Shown here: piece after piece, positions 1 through 11,700 of the stretch
How the letters are laid out: each line of letters opens with the position of its first letter
Position numbering within the stretch: the stretch's first letter is position 1
Assembly (NCBI RefSeq): GCF_000003815.2
Contig: NC_049991.1
Span: forward strand, 16,972,776-17,036,775
From: Branchiostoma floridae
Lineage: Eukaryota; Chordata; Leptocardii; Amphioxiformes; Branchiostomatidae
Length of the DNA: 64,000 nucleotides
Direction of reading: 5' to 3'
The notes under the pieces: generated by a model
Database searches by the model: none
Told to the model about the DNA's origin: nothing
What the model saw: the letters and a program-made list of their open reading frames with translations, nothing else
Position numbers and translations under genes: made by a program

Positions 1-534
1 TTTATCATTTCGCAATCGTACATAACCTTAATATACGAAACAGTGTTATCACCTATTAGTTTTGAAAACCAAAACATAGTTCCCTAAACAAGTTTACAGA
101 ATATGATGAACACTTTGTAAGAATCCTTCAAGAGCCCTTCTTTGTTATGCTCAGAAAATATCTATCAAACAGTACCAAACATGTTCTCACTCAAGTCTTT
201 TTCTTTTCCAGATGATGTTCTCCTTCCAAGTCACAATTGTGTCATCTCCATGATGTCCTACTCCTAGCATGCTGTTTTGATATACAATACCTAACATATT
301 TATAAAGGCTGTATTTCCAGCCTTATACATTGTATCTGTCATTCTGAAGTCCTGAGACAGCATTGGATTAAACTTCAACTTCACTTCGGACGGACATAAT
401 GAAAAAAAAATTAAAAATAAAATGCAAATAGTCACTATATCATATGACCTTAGTCTTGGAACATTGCAAGAGAACTTTCTGCAGTTTTAAGTTACATCAT
501 CATCAGGAATACTAACAATGTCTCTTTCTGTCTT
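1..534. other. AT-rich non-coding flank
   Basis: I see no recognisable gene here. A minus-strand reading frame of 82 codons at 187-435 includes a short stretch that looks more protein-like than its surroundings, but it matches no family I know and its splice boundaries are unclear. If the G-alpha gene continues leftward, this is probably intron sequence of that gene, or 3' flank of the transposase-like gene at 535. Confidence 0.4.
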
Positions 535-3500
535 TCAGGATGACTTTTTTGCTCGTGGTTTTGCTGCCTGTCGTTTCGCTGCCCGGGGTTGTCGTCTGGC
601 GAAATACCTGTTGTAGTAACAGGTGTACTCCATCTGAATGTCCTCCCATCCCTCTATTCTTATCAGTGCTTTCCTGGTGTTCGATACATCCTTAAGCTTA
701 AGCCGATCTGCTGTTAGGGTCGTCAGGATAAACTTTCTTTCCACTGGGTAAGTTGTTGGACGATCTGGCCAGTAGAAGACGTGGACGCCTAGTTCCTTTC
801 TCGTCCGAGTCATAAAACTGACAGAAAACTCAGAGTTCTCCAGCTTAGTGACTTCCCCCACTGCCCAATCGTCTTCATACGCAACAACAACAATACTTCC
901 CACAGCAATTGGATGTTCAGAGACTTCTTTCTCACTCTCATCATCATCACTCTCCACTTCCTCACTCTCTTCTCCATCACTGTCTCCTTCCTCTTCTCCA
1001 CTCTCTTCTCCATCACTCTCTCTTTCCTCTTCCCCATCACTGTCTCCTTCCTCTTCTCCACTCTCTTCTCCATCACTCTCTCTTTCTTCTTCCCTCTCAT
1101 CAGACAGGCCTGCTGTTTCATTCTCCTTGTCATTTCTCTTCTCTGCAGCATTTACAGTCTCCCGTACATCTGGAACTTGTACAACCTTAGCAGTAAACTG
1201 TGCCTTTATCCTGTCAATCTCATCTTCTGCATCTTCCTTGCTGAATGTAGGTGCAGCAGGGCGTTGTGGAGGTGGTTCTGTTCCAGGGTCTGTGTCAGGG
1301 ATGAAACCTTGGGAAGAGACTATGGCTTGAAGGTTTGCCCTGAGTTGTGGAGTGTCATGTGGGTGGCCGTTTGATGACAACACGAAGAGTTGCTTGTGTG
1401 ATTTTGCCAACTCTGCATTCATGGCCTTGCTGTATTGTATCTGTTTCCTCAGGATGTTGTTCTGTGTCCTGTCTGGAAGTGATTCTATGTGTTTCAAGAA
1501 TTCACTGCAAGTTGTCTTAGCTGATACAGGACCACCATGCTTCTGGAGCAGGTTTCTTTGTGCTTGTAGTGCTTCTTCGTTCTTTCTGAGTTTTGCTTCA
1601 TGTTGTTCTGCACTGTCCCTCAGCTTCACTTCCTGTCTCTCCCGCAGGGCTCCCGTTCGGTCTTTGTATGCCTTGTGCCACTCGGCCCTCTGCCTCCTGG
1701 CCTGCCGAAGAATAGCTTTGTACTTCACTGGGTCTTCTGTGACCAGTGCATCGAGCCAGGCAGCAGTGCAGTTAAACTTAAACATAAGCTGTCCTTCCGC
1801 CGCCATCCCACCCAGTGACGGTTTGTCCTTCTGAAGGTAGGCCCAATATCCGAAATCATTTTCCCCTCTTCTGTTAGATTTATTCATATCAGCAGTCTGT
1901 GCCCTGAGAGTCGGATCATCGCTGTTGGCAAGAGCTGTTTGGTCTTTGAACCGCCTCTTGATCACCACACTGATATTGGACATCATGAGTTCCAGTGCTT
2001 GTTTTGTGAGGTATGCCATTTCTTCGCTTGTTTCGGCATACAAACTTGTGAAGATTTCATCTTGAATTGGTGTGAGTGGGCCTGTAGGTGTTGAGAAGAT
2101 TGGTGGCAGGTCAGGCTGAAGAAGGGGTGTAGCATCTCTGGACCACTGCTCGAACAGGACCAGTACTGCTTGGAGGGACTTGGTGAGGTCGAGAATGTGG
2201 ACATCAACTCTCTCGACCAGCCTCCAGTACGGCTCTGTGATGTGGACGTAGATGATACCCAAGGCTCTGCAACCTGCCAGGAGAGGTTCACAGGTCAGGT
2301 CTGCCAACACTGCACGTAGCAGCTTGTTTGCTGCTTTCACGTACCCTTCCTCAAACATGGTCCGCAGGTGACTACTGTGGTAGTAAACACCTGCGGCACA
2401 TTCGAACAGGATGTTGAAACGGTTGGCAACAAACGAATGCATACGAGTGTCCCGCTTCATTTGGTGCCTGACATTTAGGTATAACTGGAACTCCAGTATC
2501 CGGCCTGCCTGTTGGTTGCCATTGGGGCAGAAAGCTTCACATGCTGTGCGTATGAGCCTTTGAGTTGCAGAGTCGGCATGTGACCAGCTGTAGTTGCCGT
2601 CCTTGTCCTGAAACTCTTTCAGACTCTCCACACCCAGTGGTGACCCCTTTAACTTCCGCCATACACCTTCAAGTTTGTGGAGGGCCTCGTCTGCATATGT
2701 CGCAAACCCTATGAGGGCATGCAGATTACAATACATATGATTCATTGTGGCCATCTTTTCTTTAGTTGGCCCATCCAGCTCACTCCAGTTCTGAATGACA
2801 TCGGGCAGCACTTCTGCTCTGTAAGCCTCAACAAGCCGATTGAACATCTTTTGGCTGGAAGCGCCATCAGCCATTGTGTTCTTGAACTTTGCCAGCAGCT
2901 CCTTGGACTTTTGGACTTTGTTTTCTGGTGTACTGGTGAGGCTGGCCATCTTGTCAAGAATGAACTTGAAGGCATCGAGTTGGTCTGCCGACTCTCCGCT
3001 TGGCACCTGTGGCACTCCAAGCGTTTCTGTGCGCAGTTTTGCTGTGTTGGCCTGAAATCCAACCACCTTTTTCCCGTCTCTGCTTGTTCCATCACTGTGG
3101 AGGGTAGCAAGGTTTGCGTTTTCCAGGTTCTCAGTGGCATGTATGGTTGACACAATGTTTTTTTCTTCTCTTATCAGCTGTGAGAATGTATGCCCAGGAA
3201 GATCTTCCAATTGAGTGTTGAATCCTACAAGAGTTGTAAGGACAGCATGCACAACAGGCGTCACAATGCGAGAACTGACATTAAAGGACAGTAGCTTCAT
3301 GTAGGTCAGTCTGACCTCGTCCTTAAATGGGCTGTTCTTATGTGGTCCCTCGCGAAGATCTATGCTCTTTTCTCCATCTTCGAGCTGTGTTGTCAAGTCC
3401 TCAACCTGAGCAATAAGCGCCGACATTTCTTTGTCCCTAGCTTTATCATTCTTTTTAAGTACTGTCAGTTCTTCCTGCATCTTGGCCTTCTTCTTTTTGT

Positions 3501-4994
3501 AGTACTGGAGCCTGACTCGCTGGCTTTCTCTTTGTTTTGTCAGTTTCTCTACTTTGGTTTGTAGGTTGGAACACTTCTCGACAAGGTGTGCAATTTCTTC
3601 TTGGGACTGCATACTTTTCAGATCTCTCCTCTTCACTCTGTCCTTCCAGCTTTTCAGGTTGAGTTTTGACGCTTTCTTTTTCATTTTTGCTTCTTGGTCA
3701 AGCAATACACGCTTCTTTTTTGCCAGCTGACTGTCCTCCTTTTCTCTTTTTCTTTTCATTTTCTGTACCTCTTTCTCCACTGCAAACTTTTCAAGCACCA
3801 GCTGCTTCACTTCCTTGTCCTTTTCTTTGAGTTCCTTTTCCAGACATTGTTTTTGACGTTTTGCTGACTGCAACATTGCTGATGTTCCGGAAGATGATGG
3901 CTGTGGCTCTGCGCGTTCTGGTCTGTGTCCAGGTGGTTGGTACTTTTTGGTTCGCATTTCTTGAAGTTTTTCTTCATTACCTTTCACCTTTCTGTCGCTC
4001 TTTAACTTCTTAGCCCTTGTCCAAAAGCCTCTGATGTGTGACTGAAAGGTGCTGTCCCCCACACCTTCATAGGCTTCTGGGCCTAGAAGTCTTGAAAGCC
4101 ACTCTCTGACGTCTTTATAGGTATACAGCTTGATGTACCTTTGGCGATAGTACTCGATTTCAGCGACCATCATTTCCGTGAGGCCTTTACTTCTTTGTTC
4201 CGAGCTTTTCCATCCCTTCTGCAACACTTCCAGTGTGATCCCAGCAGTTTCACAGTCAACTCCCACCATGGATGGATCTCTGTTTTTCTTCTTGACATTG
4301 CTGATGTTTTCTGCCAAAAAGAGTGCAAAAACTACATCAAACAATATTTCCAACAGTTTACATTTGTTGCAACATATAATAGTTTCTAATTATTATTACT
4401 AGAAATATTAGTAGTTACTAATTATATATTTATCAAAATTAATAAACTAGCCTATGAATATGAAAATATTGTAACAAAAAATATGTATTATGAACTATAT
4501 GAACAAATAATGAAGGAACAAGTCAACAACACAATAAGAGCAGCTGGGAGCATAAGTTACAAGTTATTAGTACGTATGCAGATCATATGAACCGCCCCCC
4601 TCCCCCTCACTGGCTCGGCATAAACCGTTAAAAACTTCAACTTTACGGCATCAAAAAAACGTATTTTGCATCAAAAGTGTTCAATCACAAATTCAAGCTA
4701 GGTCTACTACAAAAATATGTACACATGGTTCAAGCTAATGAACGGAAAATGAAACGATAAACGCAAAAAAAAAATCAGATACATTTTCTAACAAAGAATC
4801 CAATGGTGAACAACTTTACTACGCACATTTTTCCGATAATTTATTGGAATAAAGCACGCTAAAACTGCTTAAAATTCCACAAGAACCTGTAAAAATTATT
4901 TACCTGGCATTTCATCCACCGAATCGGGTGTCTCAAGGCCGGATGTCGACGGTTTCACGATCGGGTCAGGCTCGGCGTCAGGCTTCGCCGCCAT
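535..4994 (-). CDS. Transposase-like coiled-coil protein, two exons
   Basis: Exon 1 is 4904-4994 (ATG at 4992-4994, in an AAGATGGCG context; 30 codons plus one base; donor GTAAAT). Exon 2 is 535-4310 (acceptor TTTTTGGCAG, stop TGA at 535-537). The phases join to give 1288 aa. Seen in order: a Lys/Arg-rich N-terminal region; a long coiled coil at about residues 165-345; a HSDGTSRDGKKVVGF motif with Asp near 437; a second conserved-looking stretch near 511-565 that includes MYCNLHALIG; a charged helical region; an acidic tandem repeat; and a C-terminal Tudor/chromo-like segment starting VGSIVVVAYEDDWAVGEV. The 'SDGT...GF' and 'C-x-x-H' stretches match my recollection of a widespread animal family of uncharacterised transposase-like proteins with a presumed RNase H fold. 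That link is inference and I cannot place the catalytic triad. The gene may be domesticated or an intact mobile element. It lies on the same strand as, and apparently inside an intron of, the G-alpha gene. Confidence 0.7.
976..1095 (-). repeat. 60-bp in-frame tandem repeat (acidic segment)
   Basis: Two near-identical 60-bp units encode two copies of a 20-residue Glu/Ser/Asp/Gly block (ERESDGEESGEEEGDSDGEE) in the transposase-like protein, followed by a more degenerate acidic run. The period is a multiple of three, so the frame is kept. The opposite strand is a CT-rich tract that makes spurious long plus-strand reading frames. Confidence 0.85.
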
Positions 4995-5757
4995 CTTGTC
5001 TTCCCCAAAACTCGCGTCGGTTAGTACTGAAAGTAGCCCCATATTTCGCCGGCCGCACGCGCTCGAATATATGCGAATTTGGTATGAAAGAAAAGCTAAT
5101 CTTCTCAATTTTTCAAAAATATAAAAATGAAAAATTTTTTTGCGGGGTAATATCCTGAGAAAAATCAATTTTAAGATTTTGAAGGTGAATATTTTTTGAC
5201 TGGAAAGTCGTACAGATTTCATTTTTGCCTCGTTTTGAAGCTGGTAGTCTTGGCTACAAATTGAATGCTAGCTTTTTTAGCTGTTGTGTATGTGACGTAG
5301 CGAAATCGGTGCTTTGCGTCACCGAGTGCTGTGCAGTTTTAGCGCGGCGGCGGGAGGGAGCGCGCGCCGCCGCGAAATCCCGCGTCACCCGATGGTCAAT
5401 TCCTCGCTTATAGACGGCGATATTTGAATAAAACTTGGTCAAATAGACGGACAAGAACTTTCTCCAGCTGCTGGTATTAAATTCCAAGCATTTTTGGTGA
5501 GATATATATGTTTTTGAAGACTCTAATTTCGGTGCATTTTCAGCGTTTTGAGGCCCCGTAACGGGTTTCATGGGTCATGCGCCACCCCTATTTTAAGCCT
5601 CAGAACATACATGATCATCAATTTTGTGTCATGAAGGTCAGATTTTTTGGACAGAATGAATGCAATTTTTTCCCGTCCCAACAAGCAAATTTCTGTCCCG
5701 GGACGGAAGGATGGGTCCTGGAGACAGCACTTTTCAAGTTGCTACAAATGTACTTAC
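4995..5757. promoter_or_regulatory. Upstream region of transposase-like gene with GC-rich palindrome
   Basis: No gene is visible. The stretch at about 5340-5385 is GC/CpG-rich and partly palindromic (GCGGCGGCG opposed to CGCCGCCGCG) in otherwise AT-rich DNA, about 350 bp upstream of the ATG at 4994. It could be a promoter-proximal CpG cluster. At 5670-5732 lies a copy of a dispersed repeat whose inverted partner is at 50560-50640. Confidence 0.35.
5670..5732 (-). repeat. Dispersed repeat, GTCCCGGGAC type, copy 1
   Basis: The reverse complement reads 'tccaggacccatcc...gggacagaaatttgct...gggacgg'. This aligns by eye with 50560-50640, and more loosely with 40258-40315. It is probably a fragment of a lancelet interspersed repeat whose class I cannot name. 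Confidence 0.5.
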
Positions 5758-8700
5758 TACAGCGCTGAGTCGTTGAGCTCATACTCGTAGCCCCTGGCCA
5801 CAGCCAGCCTGACTCCCTGGTCACTCCACAGACACCTCAGGGCGTGGGTTACAAAAGGGAACATGATCAGGTCCTCTCCAAACCCTCGTCTGGAGGACAG
5901 TACTGTCTGCGCATGGATCTGTGAGGAGAGAGAGGTGGACATTTCTTCACACTGGACTGAACAAAATAAAAGATAACTCATGCAATCATAAATTCTTTGA
6001 AAAGTCATATTGTTGCAATACTATACTTATAGGAAGCTGCTAGGTGGCCAATGATCAAGTCTGTATTTTATTTTCTCATCTACTAAATATCGTTATGACT
6101 CCATTATACTGTATAACTAGTAAGGCTAGCTCACAGTGCAATTACAAAAGTCTGAGCAATACCTTTTTACAAATATATTATCTAGATTTTACATGTTGAC
6201 TAGATAACTTAGACATATGCAACACGCTGAGGTTCTCATGAATCAGCAACAAGAGTTAAAACTTAAAACTTGTTTCCAGTAGCATTTTTTTTAGGAACTG
6301 CCATTGCTGTGTGTTATTGAAAGTGGGAGTTGTTTGTTTTCCTCTGTCAGCAGCTACATTCTGCCTGTGTGACCCAGTGGCATGTTTCTCTTGTAAGAAC
6401 AACACAGTACAGTTTTTGCCTGTGGTGGAACATGTCAGCTAGGAACAGCATAAAATAGACTGGGACAAGGTACTTGATCAGGATCCCTGGATTGACTGGT
6501 TTGCAAGGGGTGTGAGGGAGCCTATCTAGATCTACAAACAACAAAGCACCTTAAAAGGGGACAGGAGGTGCCACTATCTCAGGCCTGTTTATGACTGTGT
6601 CTTGTCACGTGACAACGTCTATCATGATCAGCCGTTAGGCCACACCAATTTAATTTCTTGGTTCACGGATTCGCTCGCTCCTATTTTTTGGAAAAAAAAA
6701 ATAAACATAAAAATTACCACTAAGCAAATTTTCACCATAAATGAAACCATTCGCCAGCTTTCTGGTGTAGCAAACATAAAAACTGACACCACTTTTGTAA
6801 TTTTCAACGAACAGGTGCTGTTACTGTACAGTAATAGTCTTTTTTACTTTTTTCAAGCTGAAAGCTTTTTATTCTTTATGTTTTGGATTAGCCCTTACCT
6901 TTACCCCAACCATTTTACAATTTTTATTTTTATTTTTATTTCGCCCTCTCGCTCCATATTTTTTATGAAAAAATCCGTGAACCAAGAAATTAAATTGGTG
7001 TGGCCTTACATGACAATGAAACTCCAAGATGAGATAGTCATCGGGTTGATACTGAGACAGGGTGCGTCTCGAAAGCTTCTCAAGCTACGAACTATAGTTG
7101 TGTGTATGTTTGTTTAAATTTTGTCATAAGTACACAGTACCTTGTTGTTTGGGTTGGACAGGTTGATCCGTAGCAGCCCCATGCCACTCAGCACAAACTT
7201 CATGGTACTCAGCAAGTTGTCCATTAGAGTAGGCTGGGGAAAACAGAGAAACATCACATACACGTGTTGGTATTGTATTTACAGTAGAAGCCGCTTATTT
7301 TGAAAGCTCATTTTCCAGTGCAATTTTTCCGATTATCAGGTAGTTCCGATTACAAGGTGTTAGCTCAAATTGACCTGAGTGACAATACGGCAATGGGGGT
7401 GTTTAAACAGATATCGTATACATTTGACACAAGGAACACTTTCTACATTGTCTGGGGGTATCCACCTTCTACCATGCCAAGTTTTAGAGAATATGAAGTT
7501 AGAATGGTGCATTCTACATTTTTCTGTTCTATACAAAGGGCCTGGGCTTGAAACTGCCATTGATGCACTTGTAGTTGACATTGACAGATTATCCCACTTT
7601 CCTCTATGATTACCATACAAACTGGCTTAAGCAATCACTAAGGAACTGTTGAATATTATGCAGAGACTGGCACAGTAACAGTTTAATTTGTCTTGCTCAA
7701 TAGAGCAATGAAAATGCTGGGATTAGAAGAAGGATGGAACAAATTAATAATATAATTGGCCATCTGTCAAGTTTTGAATCATGGTGTGTGCGATTGATGG
7801 TAAATTACTGTGGAAATTCAAATTTTCACACCTAATAAAAATGATAATATCACACTTTTCACAGAACTATCATGGCATTTGTTTCAGTATTTACCATATG
7901 TAATTCATGTGTAAAGGATACACCTTTCTAAAGATATAAACCCATCTCAATTCAGTGAAGTGTGACTTCCTTTCACATTGAAGTACAGACTGTACACTTG
8001 AAATCTATACTCATGCGAAACTGCACACAGGGTATGCTATTGCAACACTTCAAACATTTGACTTTCAAGGCAATCAATAAGGGCCCAACATTCCTTCATG
8101 TCAAGGGCTGTGGTGTAGAACTGAATGATTGCAAACTAAGCTAGATGCCATTTATTTAAAAGAAATATTGCTTGCCTCTTCCTCACATCCTTCTTAGTAC
8201 TGGATACATGTATTAAAAAAGGTCAGATTTTGAGAACCTCAAAGTCAAATACATGTTGTATTACACAACTTAGAATTCGCCAAAAAAAATCTGGAAAATG
8301 GCCAGAGGACTCTATCAGTCCACACTAAGGTTCATGTTTCCCCCGCCAACCAACTCCTAAGCTGATACTAGTGATAGCAAAACTCCCCTGGCAAATTTTT
8401 CTCCTATAGTATAAAAAAGAGTATAATACTATAGCCAGCATAGTCAGTCCGATAGAGACTTAAGTAAAATTGTCTAAGCTTGGATTGGTTGATTCTCTGT
8501 CAGGACAAAACTACCTACATCAGTACATGTAAGCAGGAAGCTAATATATATATAAGCANNNNNNNNNNNNNNNNNNNNNNNNNNNNNNNNNNNNNNNNNN
8601 NNNNNNNNNNNNNNNNNNNNNNNNNNNNNNNNNNNNNNNNNNNNNNNNNNNNNNNNNNGTATACCACAAGTGTCTGGGACTCTGGGTTTTTGTTACCACA

Positions 8701-11700
8701 GACTTGAACCTGAACTTGTCAATCACAGGAACACTTGACTTCCTTACAAGCATGTACGCTGCTCTATAATGAAAGAAAAGGTTAAAACCAAGGATTTTGT
8801 GAAAAAGCTGAAGAAAATATTGGCAAAACTGAATTGTTGAACTTGGCACATAAATCTATTGTTCTGTATCAAGTGTGTTTCAAGTAGATCAAACCTACAT
8901 TTGCTGCTGATTTAGTTATATTTTTATCTGTATCTATATAGCCAGTACAACCACCCTTCAGCAAAGCTCACCAGCTTTGGTGACACACTAGCTTCGAATG
9001 TGAATCTGTAGATGTGAGTGTGAATTGTTCAACAGAGAGTCTCAGACCAAGTTCAGTCAGTCTTGGTACAGTACATACTTCCCAGCCTAAGGGCATGGCA
9101 TTGTGAGAGATCATAATGATTAGAGTTCTAAAGATAGGGCTGAAATCTGGTGATAGTATTTAAATGTTTTTGTTTGTAACAAATTATGATGCACTTTTCT
9201 GACACACCACACTCACACAAAACATGCTGTGCAGGTTTTGGAATTTGACCTTTTCTAAAGTACAATGAAATGTAAATCGATACTTGGACAATTGGAACTG
9301 GTAATCATAGGGTAAATATATGATAATGAACAGTTGATTGTTAGGTGATTGATTGGGTGATTTGATTAGTTTCACATGGGTTTCACTAATTTGCAGTTTA
9401 TAGTAGTGTCCTTTCAACCAGTTGCATGGACCTTACTGTAGTTTTACTTCTTTTCGTTCGCTTTATGAAGTTGTACAGCTATTCTTTCAAGTACTGACAA
9501 CTTGACTAGGCAGATGTCATCTTATATCAACAGAGATGATTTACAATCCAAACATTAGCCAACTATTCCCTTGTCAATAGCAGCTAAAGAGAAGTTGCTT
9601 GGTTACTTGAAGGCTGACAAGGAAAGAATTGGAGCATGTAATCAATTGTTTACTGCACATGTATCAACTCCCAGACTGGCACATGAAAATGATTGTCCCC
9701 TTCTATCTATTATACTATTTATAGTATTAGATAGTCATAAGCAAATGCTATTCTTTCCTGATAACACAGTGATTTATGAAAAGTCCACAGTCTCTGAACT
9801 GACACCTAGAATACCACTTATGAGAATTGTTCTATTTTCATTGAAATTTATAGACAATTCTATCTAACTATACAGAAGTTCTATTCTTTGCTCACAAAAA
9901 TCTGCTTAGCTTATAACTTAAATACCCCAGTAAGTCAAAATACTACTTATGAGTTGTTTTTGATATCCAGTTTTATTCCTTGATTGTCCCAAGGCGGCCT
10001 TTCGGTGGCAGTACTAATAAAGTAAAGGTTAGGCCCGCTATCAAAAACAGTCCATTACCAGTAGCAGGCTACAGAGGAAGCTCTAGCTGCCTTTGGGGCA
10101 TGAGCCAAGGAGACTTTGACCACAAACTGCTGAGAGAACTGCCAAGATTGATGCAAGAATTACCCAGACAGACATGTTTATCTTGGGGCAGCATACCAGG
10201 AGTGTTTCTGGCATGTAAATTGATGGACCCCTACTGGCAATTTTATCCCATCTAATGTACTACAGACTCAGACACTACTGATACACACTGTTATCTTATC
10301 TGAACAAGAGATAATGATATATGGAGTGATCAAAATATTTGCCCCTGTTCACAAGAGGATATTTTAAGATAACCAACATTGTTTAACATTCACACAGAGT
10401 TTGGGTGCTCTTCTTGTAACCGGTTTAGCTCTTAATTCGTAGGCATGTTGTGACAGAAATTTACACAAACATTCTGAGCTTCCGAATGATCTACTGTAAA
10501 TGCATTAAAGTTTGCGGGGATTTAATTTCGCGGTAGCGGGGAAAAGGACTTTTCGCGGTGGATTTAAGTTCGCGGTAACACCATAGACTGCAATCTAATA
10601 CCATAATAGAAAAATTTTCGCGGTGGTTTTAAGTTCGCGGTGAAGTGGTCACCGCGAAAACCGCGAACATTAATCCACCGCGAACATTTCTGCATTTACA
10701 GTATTTACTGCACCACAAGGATGTACATACTGGCAGTTTACCAACATGCAGTGTTTATATAACTCACTTGGTACCACAACTGGTTGTTTTTGTGGTGAAA
10801 CTCTATTTTACAGGGATATAAGCAATTTCCTTTCAATCAGTCATACCTTTTTAAACTTATATACCTTCGGAAAAAAATTGATTATTTGGACTTGCAGCTT
10901 GGGGTTCTGAGATTTTATCAGGTAAGACTGGTTACTAGCCTGAGTNNNNNNNNNNNNNNNNNNNNNNNNNNNNNNNNNNNNNNNNNNNNNNNNNNNNNNN
11001 NNNNNNNNNNNNNNNNNNNNNNNNNNNNNNNNNNNNNNNNNNNNNCAGCGGTTACTACGGGGGATGATACTCAGGCTAACTGGTTACAGGATTAAAAAAA
11101 AAAAATGTTGCATAAACTGATAAAACATGCACTTTTACCTTTCTTCTAGTTCTCATTTTGATATATCAACATATGAACACGATACGTTATGCCTTTTAAG
11201 TTTATGATCACAACTCTTTAGTCACCACACTCCACAGATTTCCGAGATGCAGGTGTACATCCATACAGAGGCACCTCCAGTAGCCCCTACAGGGTTGGAC
11301 AAGTTTTCTAAAATTCACTTGTCCTATCGGGCAAGCACATAAAAAATTTACTTGCCCGAACCAATTTTTCACTTGCCCAAAATTCAAATGTCACTGTTAC
11401 AACTAATACAAGTATATTCATTTTCACTTCCAGCAATGGAATTCTCTGTTGACCATTGCTTGACAGTAAAATTTATCAAAATTGCACTCAATCAATGGAA
11501 AAATCTTACTTGCCCGATCGGGCAAGTGGTGTAGGTCATGCACTTGCCCGAACAGCACTTTCACTTGTCCGGGACAATAGGGCTAGTGGACTTGTCCAAC
11601 CCTGCCCTATACTAAGTGGAAAATGATTATGGACTTACTGTGCAACAGTACAGTGGTACCTGGGGGCTTAATTCCAGAAGAAAGAATGTACAACACCTTA

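Noticed and set aside
187-435. 82-codon minus-strand frame as a G-alpha exon
   Set aside because: It contains none of the G-alpha GTPase motifs and has no clear splice boundaries.
848-1374. Plus-strand Ser/Leu/Phe-rich reading frames
   Set aside because: Antisense shadows of the acidic 60-bp repeat in the minus-strand transposase-like gene.
6602-7117. 171-codon plus-strand frame
   Set aside because: It lies across the Harbinger-like MITE; composition and ends follow the inverted repeats and not a protein.
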